Shown in pieces: positions 18,260 to 27,094 of a stretch of DNA of 64,000 nt (the stretch's first letter is position 1; the number at the start of each line of letters is the position of its first letter). Location of the stretch: positions 248,001 to 312,000 of the forward strand of contig NZ_CP133656.1 of assembly GCF_036885195.1 (NCBI RefSeq). The letters are read 5' to 3'. The position numbers were made by a program, and so were the translations under genes. The notes under the pieces are model-generated. The model had not been told where the DNA came from, did not search any database, and worked only from the letters and a program-made list of their open reading frames with translations. This DNA comes from Pectobacterium cacticida. GTDB taxonomy: Bacteria > Pseudomonadota > Gammaproteobacteria > Enterobacterales > Enterobacteriaceae.

Positions 18260-18275
18260 AGTGATTTAGATCACA
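18260..18275. promoter_or_regulatory. Candidate CRP (cAMP receptor protein) site upstream of aaeR
   Basis: AGTGATTTAGATCACA matches the CRP half-sites TGTGA and TCACA, with a 6-base centre and a single mismatch at the first base. It lies about 19 bases upstream of the aaeR start codon and about 415 bases from aaeX, so it more likely acts on aaeR. Confidence 0.5.
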
Positions 18276-18689
18276 CTATGTAGATAAGGTAATAATATCC
18301 ATCCATAATATAGCCTATCCGGTGGTGCCGAGTGGAACATTGTCCGCTATCGTTTAAGCGACAGTTTTATCTGAGCGTAAAAGCGAACCGGCGCGTCGTC
18401 TGCGATTGTCCATGACTATTCACTATCCAGGACTCTCTAATGATTGGGCTTATTTACCTATTATCGCGTAATTCGCTGATTTCCTATCGTTAGCCAGTCC
18501 TGCTGACGTTGCTCTCATCAGTTTTACATTATTTGCGCCGCAGGCTGCTCGCTTGCGTGCTGAGAGCTTGTGTCTATGCTGAACATCAGTACGACGCTAT
18601 ACCTGTACTCTATTGTGGTGCCACGTGTCATAAATTTTATCCGGTGGCTAACCTGCCGTTGCCGTTATTGAAGAAAAAGGAAAAAGAGG
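18276..18689 (+). promoter_or_regulatory. aaeR-aaeX divergent intergenic region
   Basis: About 414 bases without a supported gene. An open frame at 18509-18814 runs into aaeX in another frame and has no Shine-Dalgarno or recognisable motif. The AaeR binding sites and aaeXAB promoter should lie here, but I cannot pick the LysR T-N11-A box with confidence. Confidence 0.3.
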
Positions 18690-18893
18690 ATGAGTTCACT
18701 CCCGGTTATGGTGCTGTTCGGGCTGTCATTTCCCCCCGTATTTTTTGTCTTGTTGGTGTCGCTAACGCTGTTCTTTGTCGTGAATCGCCTGCTGCAACCG
18801 ACGGGGATCTATGATTTCGTCTGGCACCCGGCGTTGTTTAACAGCGCGCTATTCTGCTGCCTGTTTTATTTACTGTTCCGTTACGGTCTGTGA
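18690..18893 (+). CDS. aaeX: AaeX, small membrane protein of the aaeXAB efflux operon
   Basis: 67 residues, exactly the E. coli length, with two membrane helices (about 9-29 and 47-65) and the family stretch MVLFGLSFPPVFFVLLVSL. The start ATG follows AAAAAGAGG. Its function is not firmly known. It is the first gene of aaeXAB, with aaeA following directly. Confidence 0.9.
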   Translation: MSSLPVMVLFGLSFPPVFFVLLVSLTLFFVVNRLLQPTGIYDFVWHPALFNSALFCCLFYLLFRYGL

Positions 18894-18939
18894 GGCGTTT
18901 GTGAAAGCTTTCTTGTTAACCTTATTTAGGCGTCAGGCC

Positions 18940-19866
18940 ATGTTGATCAGAAAACTTAGTCGCGTGGCGGTTACGCTGGTCATTGTGCTATGTGCGATTG
19001 CCGCCATTTTCCGCATCTGGGCGTTTTATACCGAATCGCCCTGGACGCGCGATGCCAAATTTACGGCTGATGTGGTGGCGATCGCACCGGATGTGAGCGG
19101 ATTGCTGACCGATGTCCGAGTGACGGACAACCAATTGGTAAATAAAGGTGACGTACTGTTTGTCATTGATCAGCCGCGCTATCGTCAGGCCGTCGCGCAG
19201 GCGGAAGCCGATGTCGCCTACTATCAGGCGATGGTTAGGGAAAAACGCCGGGAATCGATGCGCCGTGCGCAGTTGGGGGTGAGAGCGATGTCACAGGAAA
19301 ACATCGATCAATCCAGTAGTGCCTTGGAGATCGCGACGCACCAACTTGCTAAAGCACAGGCCGTGTTGTCACTGGCGAAATTGGAGCTCGATCGCACGGT
19401 GGTCCGTGCGCCTGCCGACGGTTGGATCACCAATCTGCATGTGCAAAGCGGCGAATTTATCGAACGCGGAAATACCGCGGTGGCGTTAGTGAAAAAAGAT
19501 TCGTTTTACCTATTGGCATATATGGAAGAGACCAAACTTGAGGGTATTCGCCGCGGCTATCGTGCGGAGATCACCCCGCTGGGTAGCGAAAAAATATTTT
19601 ATGGCACGGTAGATAGCGTGGCGGCAGGCGTGAATAACAGCAGTAGCAGTGTGAATACGAAGGGATTGGCTAACGTAGATTCCAATCTGGAGTGGGTGCG
19701 TCTGGCTCAGCGCGTGCCCGTGAAGATCCGTCTCGATCATCAAATGGGCGACCTTTATCCGGCTGGTACCACGGCGACCGTGGTCATTACCGGAGAACAG
19801 GTTAACAACGATAAAAAACCGTCGCCGCTTATTCGCCTGCTTTATCGTCTGCGTGAGTTCGGCTAA
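18940..19866 (+). CDS. aaeA: AaeA, membrane-fusion subunit of the aromatic carboxylic acid efflux pump
   Basis: 308 residues from ATG 18940. N-terminal membrane helix (about 8-27), biotinyl-lipoyl-like half motifs (VVAIAPDVSGLLTDVRV and RTVVRAPADGWITNLHVQSGEF), coiled hairpin (about 85-140) and C-terminal beta-barrel with YMEETKLEGIRRGYRAEI. It bridges the inner-membrane pump AaeB to the outer membrane. Start choice: 18940 aligns with the E. coli N-terminus. GTG at 18901, with GAGG 5 bases upstream just after the aaeX stop, would add 13 residues and is a real alternative. Confidence 0.93.
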   Translation: MLIRKLSRVAVTLVIVLCAIAAIFRIWAFYTESPWTRDAKFTADVVAIAPDVSGLLTDVRVTDNQLVNKGDVLFVIDQPRYRQAVAQAEADVAYYQAMVREKRRESMRRAQLGVRAMSQENIDQSSSALEIATHQLAKAQAVLSLAKLELDRTVVRAPADGWITNLHVQSGEFIERGNTAVALVKKDSFYLLAYMEETKLEGIRRGYRAEITPLGSEKIFYGTVDSVAAGVNNSSSSVNTKGLANVDSNLEWVRLAQRVPVKIRLDHQMGDLYPAGTTATVVITGEQVNNDKKPSPLIRLLYRLREFG

Positions 19867-19877
19867 GCGAGGCGATA

Positions 19878-21866
19878 ATGAAAAAAATGCCGTTGATAAG
19901 CGCCACGTTATTTACGACGCCGACATTCGCACGCCTTCGCTTTTCTTTTAAGCTGAGTTTTGCGATTGTATTGTCTCTATTCCTGGGGTTTCATCTCCAA
20001 TTGGAAACTCCGCGCTGGTCGGTATTGACGGCGGCGATTGTCGCGGCTGGCCCGGCGTTTGCTGCCGGTGGTGAACCCTTCTCCGGTGCAATCCGGCATC
20101 GTGGTATTTTGCGTATTATCGGCACTTTCATTGGCTGTATCGGCGCACTTATCATCATTATTGCTACCGTGAGTGCACCCGTTGTGATGTTGATGCTGTG
20201 CTGCATCTGGGCGGGCTTTTGTACCTGGATTTCCTCGCTGGTTAAAGTCGAGAATGCCTATGTATTCGGGCTGGCAGGCTATACCGCACTGATTATTATT
20301 GTCTCAACGGAGGGAATGCCGCTATTGACGCCACAGTTTGCTGTAGAGCGCTGTAGCGAAATTGTGTTGGGTATCGTTTGCGCCATTCTGGCCGATTTAC
20401 TGTTTTCACCCCGCTCGATCAAGCAGAACGTTGACCGAAGCATTAGTGAGTTGCTGGTGGAACAATACCGACTCTTGCAGCTCAGTATCAACGGTGCGGA
20501 TAAGGAAAGCATTGATGCGGCGTGGCATGCGCTAGTGCGTAAAACGACCGCGCTAAACGGCATGCGCAGTAACCTGATGTTGGAATCCTCGCGCTGGCAG
20601 AACAGCAATCGTCGTCTCATCTCCCTGCATACGCAATCGCTGACGATGATCACGCAGGCATGCGAAGCCTATCTGATATTGCGCGATGAACCTACGCCGA
20701 TTAAAAGCAGCCTGAAATTAATATTGGATCGACCAGTTGAGTCGCTGCGCGATGTGCATTGCCGTCTGAAGGCGCTGCGTCAATTGATTGCGGCGGATAG
20801 CCGTGACGTGCCGCCGATGCTGATCGGTTGGATTGGGGCGGCGACACGCTACCAGCTGTTGGCGAAGGGGGTGCAGACCAACGGGCGTATCACGTCAATT
20901 GAGGCTGATATACTAAACAGCGATGTGAAAATGAAAGCCCCTTCCGCGGAAACCCGTCATGCAATGATCAACGGGTTACGTACCGGTGTGGCGACGGCGT
21001 TAGGCTGTCTATTTTGGCTTAGCACGGGCTGGACTTCCGGCAGCGTCTGTATGGTAATGATCGCGGTGGTCACGTCGCTTGCTATGCGTTTGCCGAACCC
21101 ACAAATGGTGGCAAAAGATTTTCTTTTCGGAACGATCTTTGCGCTGCCGCTGGGAGCGCTGATCTTCATGTTTATTATGCCGTCGACGCAGCAAAGTATG
21201 CTGTTGCTGTGCCTGAGTTTAGGGGGAATGGCTTTTTTCCTGGGGCTTGAAGTACAAAAGCGCCGACTGGGTTCGTTGGGGGCATTAGCCAGCACGATTA
21301 ATATTCTGGTGCTGGATAATCCGATGACATTTAATATTAGCCAGTTTTTGGACAATGCGATCGGGCAGATCATTGGATCTTTTCTGGCGCTGATTGTCAT
21401 CCTGCTGATTCGCGATAACACGAAGGCGCATACCGGGAGAGTGCTGTTGAACCGCTTTGTGTATGGTGCGGTTTCAGCGTTAACCACGAACACGACACGG
21501 CGCAAGGAAAATCACCTGCCTGCGCTATACCAACAACTATTCCTGCTGCTAAACCGCTTCCCTAATGATATTGCCAAGTATCGTCTCGCGCTATGGTTGA
21601 TCATTATGCATCAGCGCTTAAGAACACTGGATATTCCGCCAAATGCGGCGCTCTCTGCTTTTCATCGCCAGCTTCGTGCAACGGCGGAACAGGTGATCTC
21701 CGCGCGACGCGACGCCTCGCGTCACCGTCATTTTATGCGGCTGTTAGAGGAGCTTGAGCGTTATCAACAAATGCTGAAGGAGCAACAGCTTCCTTCACAG
21801 ATGACTGAGCCAGTCAGGCGATTAACCGGAATTCTCCATGATTATCAACATGCGCTGGATCACTAA
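19878..21866 (+). CDS. aaeB: AaeB, inner-membrane subunit of the aromatic carboxylic acid efflux pump
   Basis: 662 residues of the FUSC/YccS-like aromatic acid exporter family: an N-terminal bundle of five to six membrane helices (about 20-180), a cytoplasmic domain (about 185-365), a second membrane bundle (about 370-520, starting THRG-like RHAMINGLRTGVATALG) and a cytoplasmic tail. It exports p-hydroxybenzoate-type acids as a metabolic relief valve. It lies 11 bases after aaeA and is the last gene of the operon. Convergent with darP. Confidence 0.95.
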   Translation: MKKMPLISATLFTTPTFARLRFSFKLSFAIVLSLFLGFHLQLETPRWSVLTAAIVAAGPAFAAGGEPFSGAIRHRGILRIIGTFIGCIGALIIIIATVSAPVVMLMLCCIWAGFCTWISSLVKVENAYVFGLAGYTALIIIVSTEGMPLLTPQFAVERCSEIVLGIVCAILADLLFSPRSIKQNVDRSISELLVEQYRLLQLSINGADKESIDAAWHALVRKTTALNGMRSNLMLESSRWQNSNRRLISLHTQSLTMITQACEAYLILRDEPTPIKSSLKLILDRPVESLRDVHCRLKALRQLIAADSRDVPPMLIGWIGAATRYQLLAKGVQTNGRITSIEADILNSDVKMKAPSAETRHAMINGLRTGVATALGCLFWLSTGWTSGSVCMVMIAVVTSLAMRLPNPQMVAKDFLFGTIFALPLGALIFMFIMPSTQQSMLLLCLSLGGMAFFLGLEVQKRRLGSLGALASTINILVLDNPMTFNISQFLDNAIGQIIGSFLALIVILLIRDNTKAHTGRVLLNRFVYGAVSALTTNTTRRKENHLPALYQQLFLLLNRFPNDIAKYRLALWLIIMHQRLRTLDIPPNAALSAFHRQLRATAEQVISARRDASRHRHFMRLLEELERYQQMLKEQQLPSQMTEPVRRLTGILHDYQHALDH

Positions 21867-21940
21867 CCCTGAGACAGCGTGACATAAGAGAACCGTTTCT
21901 GAACGCGGGATAGGAACGGCTCCTCATCCCGCCGTTGCCG

Positions 21941-22492
21941 TTAATCTACGGTTTCAGCCAGTTCTCGTAGATACTGGAATATTTGACGGGCGGCTTTTGG
22001 TGGCTTCTCCGCGGCCTTTTCTTTCTGCGCATTGCGTGTCAGAGAACGTAGCTGCTGACGATCGGCGTGAGGGTATAGCGCCAGAATGTCTGGAATGGCA
22101 TTGTCGCCTTCGGCGATCAGACGGTCACGCAGTTGTTCCAGTTTGTGGAATAAGGCGACCTGCTGATTATGGCGATTGTTCAGTTTATCCAGCGCGCTTT
22201 GAATCGGCTCTGGATCGCGGGCGCGTAACAGCTTGCCTATCAACTGTAACTGGCGGCGGCGGCCTTCCTTCTTGATCCGTTGCGCCAGTTCCACCGCAGA
22301 ACGCAGATCGTCATCCAAAGGGATCTTCTCAAGGGCATTTTTCCCCAGATCGACCAACTCGGCACCGAGATCTTTCAGCGCTTCGGCATCGCGTTTTATT
22401 TCGCTTTTGCTGACCCAAATAATTTCATCATCTTCGTCGTCTTCTTGATTTTCGGGGATGTCATTTAGCCAGTCTTCGTACTTTTGCTTCAT
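21941..22492 (-). CDS. darP: DarP (YjgA), 50S-associated ribosome biogenesis factor
   Basis: 183 residues, highly charged and helical, with an acidic N-terminus (ENQEDDEDDEIIWVSKSEIKRD) and the conserved IPLDDDLRSAVELAQRIKKEGRRRQLQLIGKLLR block. Family members (DUF615) bind late 50S precursors and promote peptidyl-transferase-centre maturation. The pairing with tldD/pmbA genes is typical; here it sits upstream of and divergent from pmbA, separated by a dispersed repeat. Confidence 0.93.
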   Translation of the reverse strand: MKQKYEDWLNDIPENQEDDEDDEIIWVSKSEIKRDAEALKDLGAELVDLGKNALEKIPLDDDLRSAVELAQRIKKEGRRRQLQLIGKLLRARDPEPIQSALDKLNNRHNQQVALFHKLEQLRDRLIAEGDNAIPDILALYPHADRQQLRSLTRNAQKEKAAEKPPKAARQIFQYLRELAETVD

Positions 22493-22665
22493 GGTTGGCT
22501 CCTAAAAAGTGTCCAGGAGCAAGGTTTAACGCGGCTCCGGGATGGTGAACAGCGCGCCCACCAGAAAAAAGAGGCTGATACTAACAGGTTTAGGCTTTGT
22601 GCGAAATTGTCCGCCGATCCTGTTAGACTAGAAAGCATTATGCTACACCTTTTTGTGCTCGTACT

Positions 22666-22833
22666 ACTTCAAGTTGCATGTGGGTTGGCTGCGTTACTCG
22701 ACACATTGGCGTGTGGCTCGCCCCGTTGGGGCCGCTGCAAGCAGCGTTCAAACTAGCCTCTGGCTGATTTGTCAGTCACTCGAATGACTTATTTGATCTT
22801 CGCTTGCCGCCTTCCTGAAACTTGAATTATTTA
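22666..22833. repeat. MITE-like intergenic repeat, copy A (between darP and pmbA)
   Basis: A non-coding element in the 412-base darP-pmbA gap. It is bounded by TTCAAGTT (22668-22675) and its inverse AACTTGAA (22819-22826), and ends with GCCGCCTTCCTG then GAATTATTTA. An internal hairpin, GCTGC-AA-GCAGC, precedes GTTCAAAC. The same ends and the inner GTGxGTTGGCT recur in copy B at 33100-33218. I know this layout as a common enterobacterial intergenic repeat (short, non-autonomous, terminal inverted repeats). The rest of the gap should hold the darP and pmbA promoters. Confidence 0.7.
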
Positions 22834-22904
22834 AAGCATATTTCTCCACTCATTTTTCGAGTGGGGATGATGGTGAGCTTTCTTCCACTTACTTTGGTAG
22901 AACG

Positions 22905-24245
22905 ATGACGATAATTACTCAAGTTGCGGAACAGCGTAAAGCGCTGGAACTCGCGGTGGCGCAAGCGTTGGAGCTTGCGCGTGCCGGCTCTGATGCGGCG
23001 GAAGTCGCGGTGACAAAAACGACAGGCATTAGCGTCAGTACCCGCTATGGTGACGTTGAAAATGTTGAATTCAATAGCGATGGTGCGCTGGGCATCACGG
23101 TTTATCATCAACAACGCAAAGGCAGCGCATCCTCTACCGATCTCAGCCCGGATGCGATCGCCCGGACTGTACGAGCTGCGCTGGATATCGCGCGTTACAC
23201 TTCTGTCGATCCCTTCGCCGGCCCAGCGGATCGCGATCTGCTGGCGTTTGACGCACCGGATCTGGATCTGTTCCATCCGACCGAGCTGGATGCGGAGCGC
23301 GGCATTGAATTAGCGGCGCGCGCAGAGCAGGCGGCGTTACAGGCCGACTCGCGCATCACCAACACCGAAGGCGGCAGTTTTAACAGCCATTACGGTGTTA
23401 AGGTGTTCGGAAATAGCCACGGCCTGCTGAAGAGCTACTGCTCCAGCCGCCATTCCCTGTCCAGTTGTGTAATTGCCGAAGTGAATGGCGATATGGAGCG
23501 GGATTATGCTTATACCATTGGGCGTGCGTTAGACGATTTGCGTAGCCCGGAATGGGTGGGCGAAGAATGTGCGCGCCGCACGCTATCCCGCCTGTCACCG
23601 CGTAAACTGCCCACGATGAAGGCTCCCGTGATGTTCTCTGCCGAAGTGGCGACAGGCCTGTTTGGTCATTTAGTCGGGGCAATCAGTGGCAGTAGCGTTT
23701 ATCGTAAATCGACCTTCCTGCTGGATAAACTAGGTCAGCAGATTCTGCCGGAGTGGCTGACGATAGAGGAGCAGCCGCATTTGCTTAAGGGGCTGGCTTC
23801 TACGCCGTTCGATAGCGAAGGCGTACGAACGCAGGCGCGCGAAATTGTGAAAGCGGGGGTGTTGCAGACCTGGCTGATGACGAGCTACTCTGCACGTAAA
23901 CTGGGGATGAAGAGCACCGGTCACGCGGGCGGTATTCATAACTGGCGCATCGCCGGACAAGGTCTGGACTTCAACGGTATGCTGAAACAGATGGGTAAAG
24001 GGCTATTGGTGACCGAACTCATGGGGCAAGGCGTGAGTGGTGTCACGGGGGATTATTCCCGTGGGGCGTCCGGTTTCTGGATCGAGAATGGTGAAATTCA
24101 GTATCCGGTCAGTGAGATTACGATCGCGGGCAACCTGAAAGACATGCTGCGTAACATTGTGACGGTGGGAAATGATATCGAGACCCGAAGCAATATCCAG
24201 TGTGGTTCCGTGCTGTTGCCTGAAATGAAGATCGCTGGCGAATAA
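22905..24245 (+). CDS. pmbA: PmbA (TldE), partner subunit of the TldD metalloprotease
   Basis: 446 residues. Homologous to TldD but without the HExxxH zinc motif, as expected for the non-catalytic partner. Seen: TTGISVSTRYGDVENVEF, ITNTEGGSFNSHYGVKVFGNS, KLPTMKAPVMFS and the C-terminal YPVSEITIAGNLKDMLRNI with GNDIETRSNIQCGS. It shapes the peptide chamber with TldD (14730-16175). Start ATG at 22905 gives a product slightly shorter than E. coli (450) but with the same conserved core. Confidence 0.96.
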   Translation: MTIITQVAEQRKALELAVAQALELARAGSDAAEVAVTKTTGISVSTRYGDVENVEFNSDGALGITVYHQQRKGSASSTDLSPDAIARTVRAALDIARYTSVDPFAGPADRDLLAFDAPDLDLFHPTELDAERGIELAARAEQAALQADSRITNTEGGSFNSHYGVKVFGNSHGLLKSYCSSRHSLSSCVIAEVNGDMERDYAYTIGRALDDLRSPEWVGEECARRTLSRLSPRKLPTMKAPVMFSAEVATGLFGHLVGAISGSSVYRKSTFLLDKLGQQILPEWLTIEEQPHLLKGLASTPFDSEGVRTQAREIVKAGVLQTWLMTSYSARKLGMKSTGHAGGIHNWRIAGQGLDFNGMLKQMGKGLLVTELMGQGVSGVTGDYSRGASGFWIENGEIQYPVSEITIAGNLKDMLRNIVTVGNDIETRSNIQCGSVLLPEMKIAGE

Positions 24246-24270
24246 ATCGGTTCTGTGTTGAGTAACCGTC

Positions 24271-24292
24271 GCCGTCGGCGGTGTCCGACGGC
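24271..24292 (+). terminator. Hairpin between convergent pmbA and rnk
   Basis: GCCGTCGG (24271-24278), loop CGGTGT, CCGACGGC (24285-24292): a perfect 8-bp GC-rich stem. The T-tract is delayed (GTTTTT about 16 bases later), so this may be an imperfect terminator for pmbA or a shared one. Confidence 0.45.
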
Positions 24293-24317
24293 TATTATGC
24301 TATAGCGTTTTTCTGGC

Positions 24318-24728
24318 TTAGCGATGGTACTCGCCAGCGGCTTCTGGCTGATAAAGTATTTCTACTACTTCAATGCGTGTTTCTTCACCGTTTGGCAATT
24401 GCCAGGTGATCGAGTTTCCTACATGCATTCCCAATAGTGCCGCCCCCAGCGGAGCCATTACGGACAACGGTTCTTGGCTGTCTTTCACCGCCGCTGGATA
24501 AACTAGCGTGCGGACATGCTCCTCGTTGGTATTCAGATCGCGAAAACGCACCCGACTGTTCATGGTGACGACATGTGAAGGAATTGATGCCGAAGGCAGA
24601 ATTTCTGCCCGATCCAGTTCCGCATTCAACGCCTGTGCGATATCGCTATCCGCAAAGGCGGGCTGCTCCAATAACCGATCCAAACGTTCCGCATCCAATT
24701 CGCTAATGGTCAGGTTAGGTTTCGTCAT
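24318..24728 (-). CDS. rnk: Rnk, regulator of nucleoside diphosphate kinase
   Basis: 136 residues, same length as E. coli Rnk. N-terminal coiled-coil-like domain (about 8-45, LDAERLDRLLEQPAF) and a C-terminal GreA/B-type FKBP-like domain (VVTMNSRVRFRD, then LSVMAPLGAALLGMHVGNSITWQLP). It is a transcript-elongation-factor relative that binds RNA polymerase but lacks the acidic finger-tip coiled coil of Gre factors. Monocistronic, convergent with pmbA. Confidence 0.93.
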   Translation of the reverse strand: MTKPNLTISELDAERLDRLLEQPAFADSDIAQALNAELDRAEILPSASIPSHVVTMNSRVRFRDLNTNEEHVRTLVYPAAVKDSQEPLSVMAPLGAALLGMHVGNSITWQLPNGEETRIEVVEILYQPEAAGEYHR

Positions 24729-24897
24729 GCTCCTCTCCAGTTGGTATATTCAGATGATATAAAATTACCCCCGCGCCCAAAGGAGCAGGGGTATAAGAAA
24801 ATATTATGATTTATGTAGCTAGATAGTAGGAGGTTCGGAAGGGAAAGTGAAGCGATCCCTGTCGCGGGGGTTGCAGATAATCTGCGAAAGAAAATCG

Positions 24898-25170
24898 CTA
24901 GTCTTCGTCAAACCCGGCATCGAACAGGCGGACGACGGCGGAAAGCGCTTGTTCTTCATCTGGCCCCGTTGCTTCTATCTCGATGAGGCGGCCCTTGGCC
25001 GAATCCAGCATGAGCATTGCAATCACGCTGCTCGCTTCAGCTTCTGTACCACTCTCGTTACGCAGTATCACTTCGGCATTAAAACACTGCACCAGTTCAA
25101 ACAGCTTCATGGCCGGGCGAGCATGCATGCCCAGCTTGTTTTTGATTTCAACCGTTTGCCGTACTGTCAT
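24898..25170 (-). CDS. npr: NPr, phosphocarrier of the nitrogen-related PTS
   Basis: 90-residue HPr-like protein with the phosphorylated histidine His16 in NKLGMHARPAMKL and the region corresponding to Ser46 in EASSVIAMLML. It passes phosphate from PtsP to PtsN. It is the last gene of the leftward rpoN cluster, 31 bases after rapZ, as in E. coli. Confidence 0.96.
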   Translation of the reverse strand: MTVRQTVEIKNKLGMHARPAMKLFELVQCFNAEVILRNESGTEAEASSVIAMLMLDSAKGRLIEIEATGPDEEQALSAVVRLFDAGFDED

Positions 25171-25201
25171 CGGTTACCTAAAGACGCTGATTTACCGAAT
25201 A

Positions 25202-26059
25202 TCATGATGGTTTCCGCTTTTCCAGCGTGCGGTGACGTGACTGTACGTTTTTACCGCGTGAGCGGAAGTAGTCTGCTAGTTGTTCGGCGACATAGACAGA
25301 ACGGTGTTTCCCACCGGTACAGCCAATAGCAACCGTCAGGTAGCTGCGGTTATTGGTCTCCAGCATCGGCAGCCATAGTTCCAGATAGCTGCGGGTCTGG
25401 TAGATGAAATTGTGAACCTCCGTATGCCTGTCGAGGAAAGCGGCGACGGGCCGATCCAGGCCGGTCATCGGCCGCAGTTTCGGATCCCAATGGGGATTCG
25501 GCAGGAAACGCACATCAAACACGTAATCGGCATCAATCGGAATGCCGTGCTTGAAGCCGAATGATTCGAATACCATCGTCAGTTCGCGTTCGCGCTTGCC
25601 CAGCAAACGTGTGCGCAGCATCTCAGCCAGCTCATGTACCGACATTTCTGACGTATCGATAATCAGGTCGGCGCGGGAGCGCAGCGGTTCCAGCAGGTCA
25701 CTTTCTTTGTCAATCGCACTTTCCAGCGACAGATTTTTACTGGAGAGCGGATGCAGGCGGCGGGTGTCGCTATAGCGACGAATGAGCGTATTACGATCTG
25801 CATCGAGAAACAGTAGCTGAGGTGAGAAGCTCGGCGGCAATTGCGCCATGGCATGCTCAAAGATCTCCGGCGATTCCGGCATATTACGCACATCAATGCT
25901 GACCGCCGCGGAAATGTTCCGGGTTGCGAGCGTATTTGCTAATTCCGGCAATAGGACGACGGGCAGGTTATCTACGCAATAGAACCCCATATCTTCCAAT
26001 GCGCGCAGAGCGACAGATTTCCCTGAACCTGAACGCCCACTGACAATCATCAGTACCAT
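25202..26059 (-). CDS. rapZ: RapZ, RNase adapter and GlmZ-binding protein
   Basis: 285 residues. N-terminal P-loop (VSGRSGSGKSVAL, residues 5-17), Walker B-like LLFLDAD, and C-terminal domain with AIGCTGGKHRSVYVAEQLADYF and the basic RNA-binding tail RGKNVQSRHRTLEKRKPS. RapZ senses glucosamine-6-phosphate and delivers the GlmZ RNA to RNase E. ATG at 26059 with GGGGAG 7 bases upstream is chosen over a TTG at 26080. Confidence 0.96.
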   Translation of the reverse strand: MVLMIVSGRSGSGKSVALRALEDMGFYCVDNLPVVLLPELANTLATRNISAAVSIDVRNMPESPEIFEHAMAQLPPSFSPQLLFLDADRNTLIRRYSDTRRLHPLSSKNLSLESAIDKESDLLEPLRSRADLIIDTSEMSVHELAEMLRTRLLGKRERELTMVFESFGFKHGIPIDADYVFDVRFLPNPHWDPKLRPMTGLDRPVAAFLDRHTEVHNFIYQTRSYLELWLPMLETNNRSYLTVAIGCTGGKHRSVYVAEQLADYFRSRGKNVQSRHRTLEKRKPS

Positions 26060-26213
26060 CTGACGACTCCCCTCTGGCAATCTGATGGCGAATTCTCATT
26101 GCCACAATTTTTATGATGTATAGCTAAAAAATGACGTCTTCGCCCAGGGATTGCAAGCATTCTCTGAACTTAGCGCGAGTTGTTCGCTATCGTGAGTATG
26201 TCGATCGTCCGAT

Positions 26214-26687
26214 TTAATCGGCCTCCGCCATAATCTGGTACAGTTCTTCGTCGCTTTGTGCCGCTCGCAGGCGTCGGCAAACGGCCTTATCCGCCAGCCG
26301 CTTGGCAACAAGCGATAGCGTATGCAAATGGGTTTTACATTGTTCAGCCGGAACCAGCAAGGCAAAAAGGAGATCTACGGGCTGGTTATCAATCGCATCA
26401 AAAGCGATAGGGTGTTCTAAGTGGATGAGCACACCAATAGCGTTTAATACGTTATCGTCTTCCAGCTTACCGTGTGGGATAGCGATGCCGCCGCCAATTC
26501 CCGTACTGCCCATGCGCTCCCGCGTCAACATGGCTTCAAAAAGTATCTGTGCAGGGATGTTAAGCTGCTGGGCGGCCAGCTCGCTGATAATTTCCAGAGC
26601 GCGTTTTTTACTCTGGCAATGGACATGGCTGCGTGTGCACTCAGGACGTAATAGGGTGCTGAGTTGGAATTCTGGATCGTGATTCAT
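26214..26687 (-). CDS. ptsN: PtsN, EIIA-Ntr of the nitrogen-related PTS
   Basis: 157 residues of the PTS EIIA type 2 fold. The phosphorylated histidine is His72 in GGGIAIPHGKL. PtsN receives phosphate from NPr and in its dephosphorylated form regulates potassium transporters and KdpD. Located between hpf and rapZ, the standard place. Confidence 0.96.
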   Translation of the reverse strand: MNHDPEFQLSTLLRPECTRSHVHCQSKKRALEIISELAAQQLNIPAQILFEAMLTRERMGSTGIGGGIAIPHGKLEDDNVLNAIGVLIHLEHPIAFDAIDNQPVDLLFALLVPAEQCKTHLHTLSLVAKRLADKAVCRRLRAAQSDEELYQIMAEAD

Positions 26688-26724
26688 TTTATTTTCACTT
26701 TACGACGCTTGCACTCCTGGTGGC

Positions 26725-26751
26725 CCCGGCCGACGTGATGCGTGGGCCGGG
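26725..26751 (-). other. GC-rich stem-loop between hpf and ptsN
   Basis: CCCGGCC (26725-26731) pairs with GGCCGGG (26745-26751) across a 13-base loop in the 96-base gap between the two genes. No T-tract follows in the leftward direction, so it is more likely an RNA-stability or partial-attenuation element than a full terminator. Confidence 0.45.
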
Positions 26752-26783
26752 TGGGCTCCTCGACTATTGTGTCAAGGAAAAAG

Positions 26784-27071
26784 TTAGTGCTGCTTGAGTT
26801 TATCTTTATGCTTATTAAGCTGTCTTGTCAGCTTATCAATTAATACATCTATCGCGGCGTACATTTCTTCCGCTTCTGACGTTGCATGCAGTTCCCCGCC
26901 GTTAACATAGAGCGTGGCTTCGGCAATATGCCGGATTTTTTCCACCTTCAATACCACGTTAACCTGGTTAATCCGGTCAAAATACTGCTCTAATTTGGCA
27001 AACTTGCCATTCACAAAATCACGCATAGGTTCCGTGATCTCGATATGGTGTCCGGTAATGTTGAGCTGCAT
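26784..27071 (-). CDS. hpf: HPF, short-form ribosome hibernation-promoting factor
   Basis: 95 residues, the E. coli HPF length, so the short form that works together with RMF to make 100S ribosome dimers. Seen: MQLNITGHHIEIT, AEATLYVNGGELHATSEAEEMYAAID and the basic KLTRQLNKHKDKLKQH tail. ATG at 27071 follows AAGGAAG; a TTG at 27098 overlapping rpoN is rejected. It lies 23 bases after rpoN. Confidence 0.96.
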   Translation of the reverse strand: MQLNITGHHIEITEPMRDFVNGKFAKLEQYFDRINQVNVVLKVEKIRHIAEATLYVNGGELHATSEAEEMYAAIDVLIDKLTRQLNKHKDKLKQH

Positions 27072-27094
27072 CGTGTCTTCCTTCTCTGTTGAGA

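Noticed and set aside
18509..18814. 101-codon frame upstream of and overlapping aaeX
   Set aside because: Runs into aaeX in another frame; aaeX itself matches its family at exact length.
21905..21932. GCGGGAT...ATCCCGC hairpin between convergent aaeB and darP
   Set aside because: 14-base loop and no T-tract on either side; could be a weak bidirectional terminator but is not supported enough.
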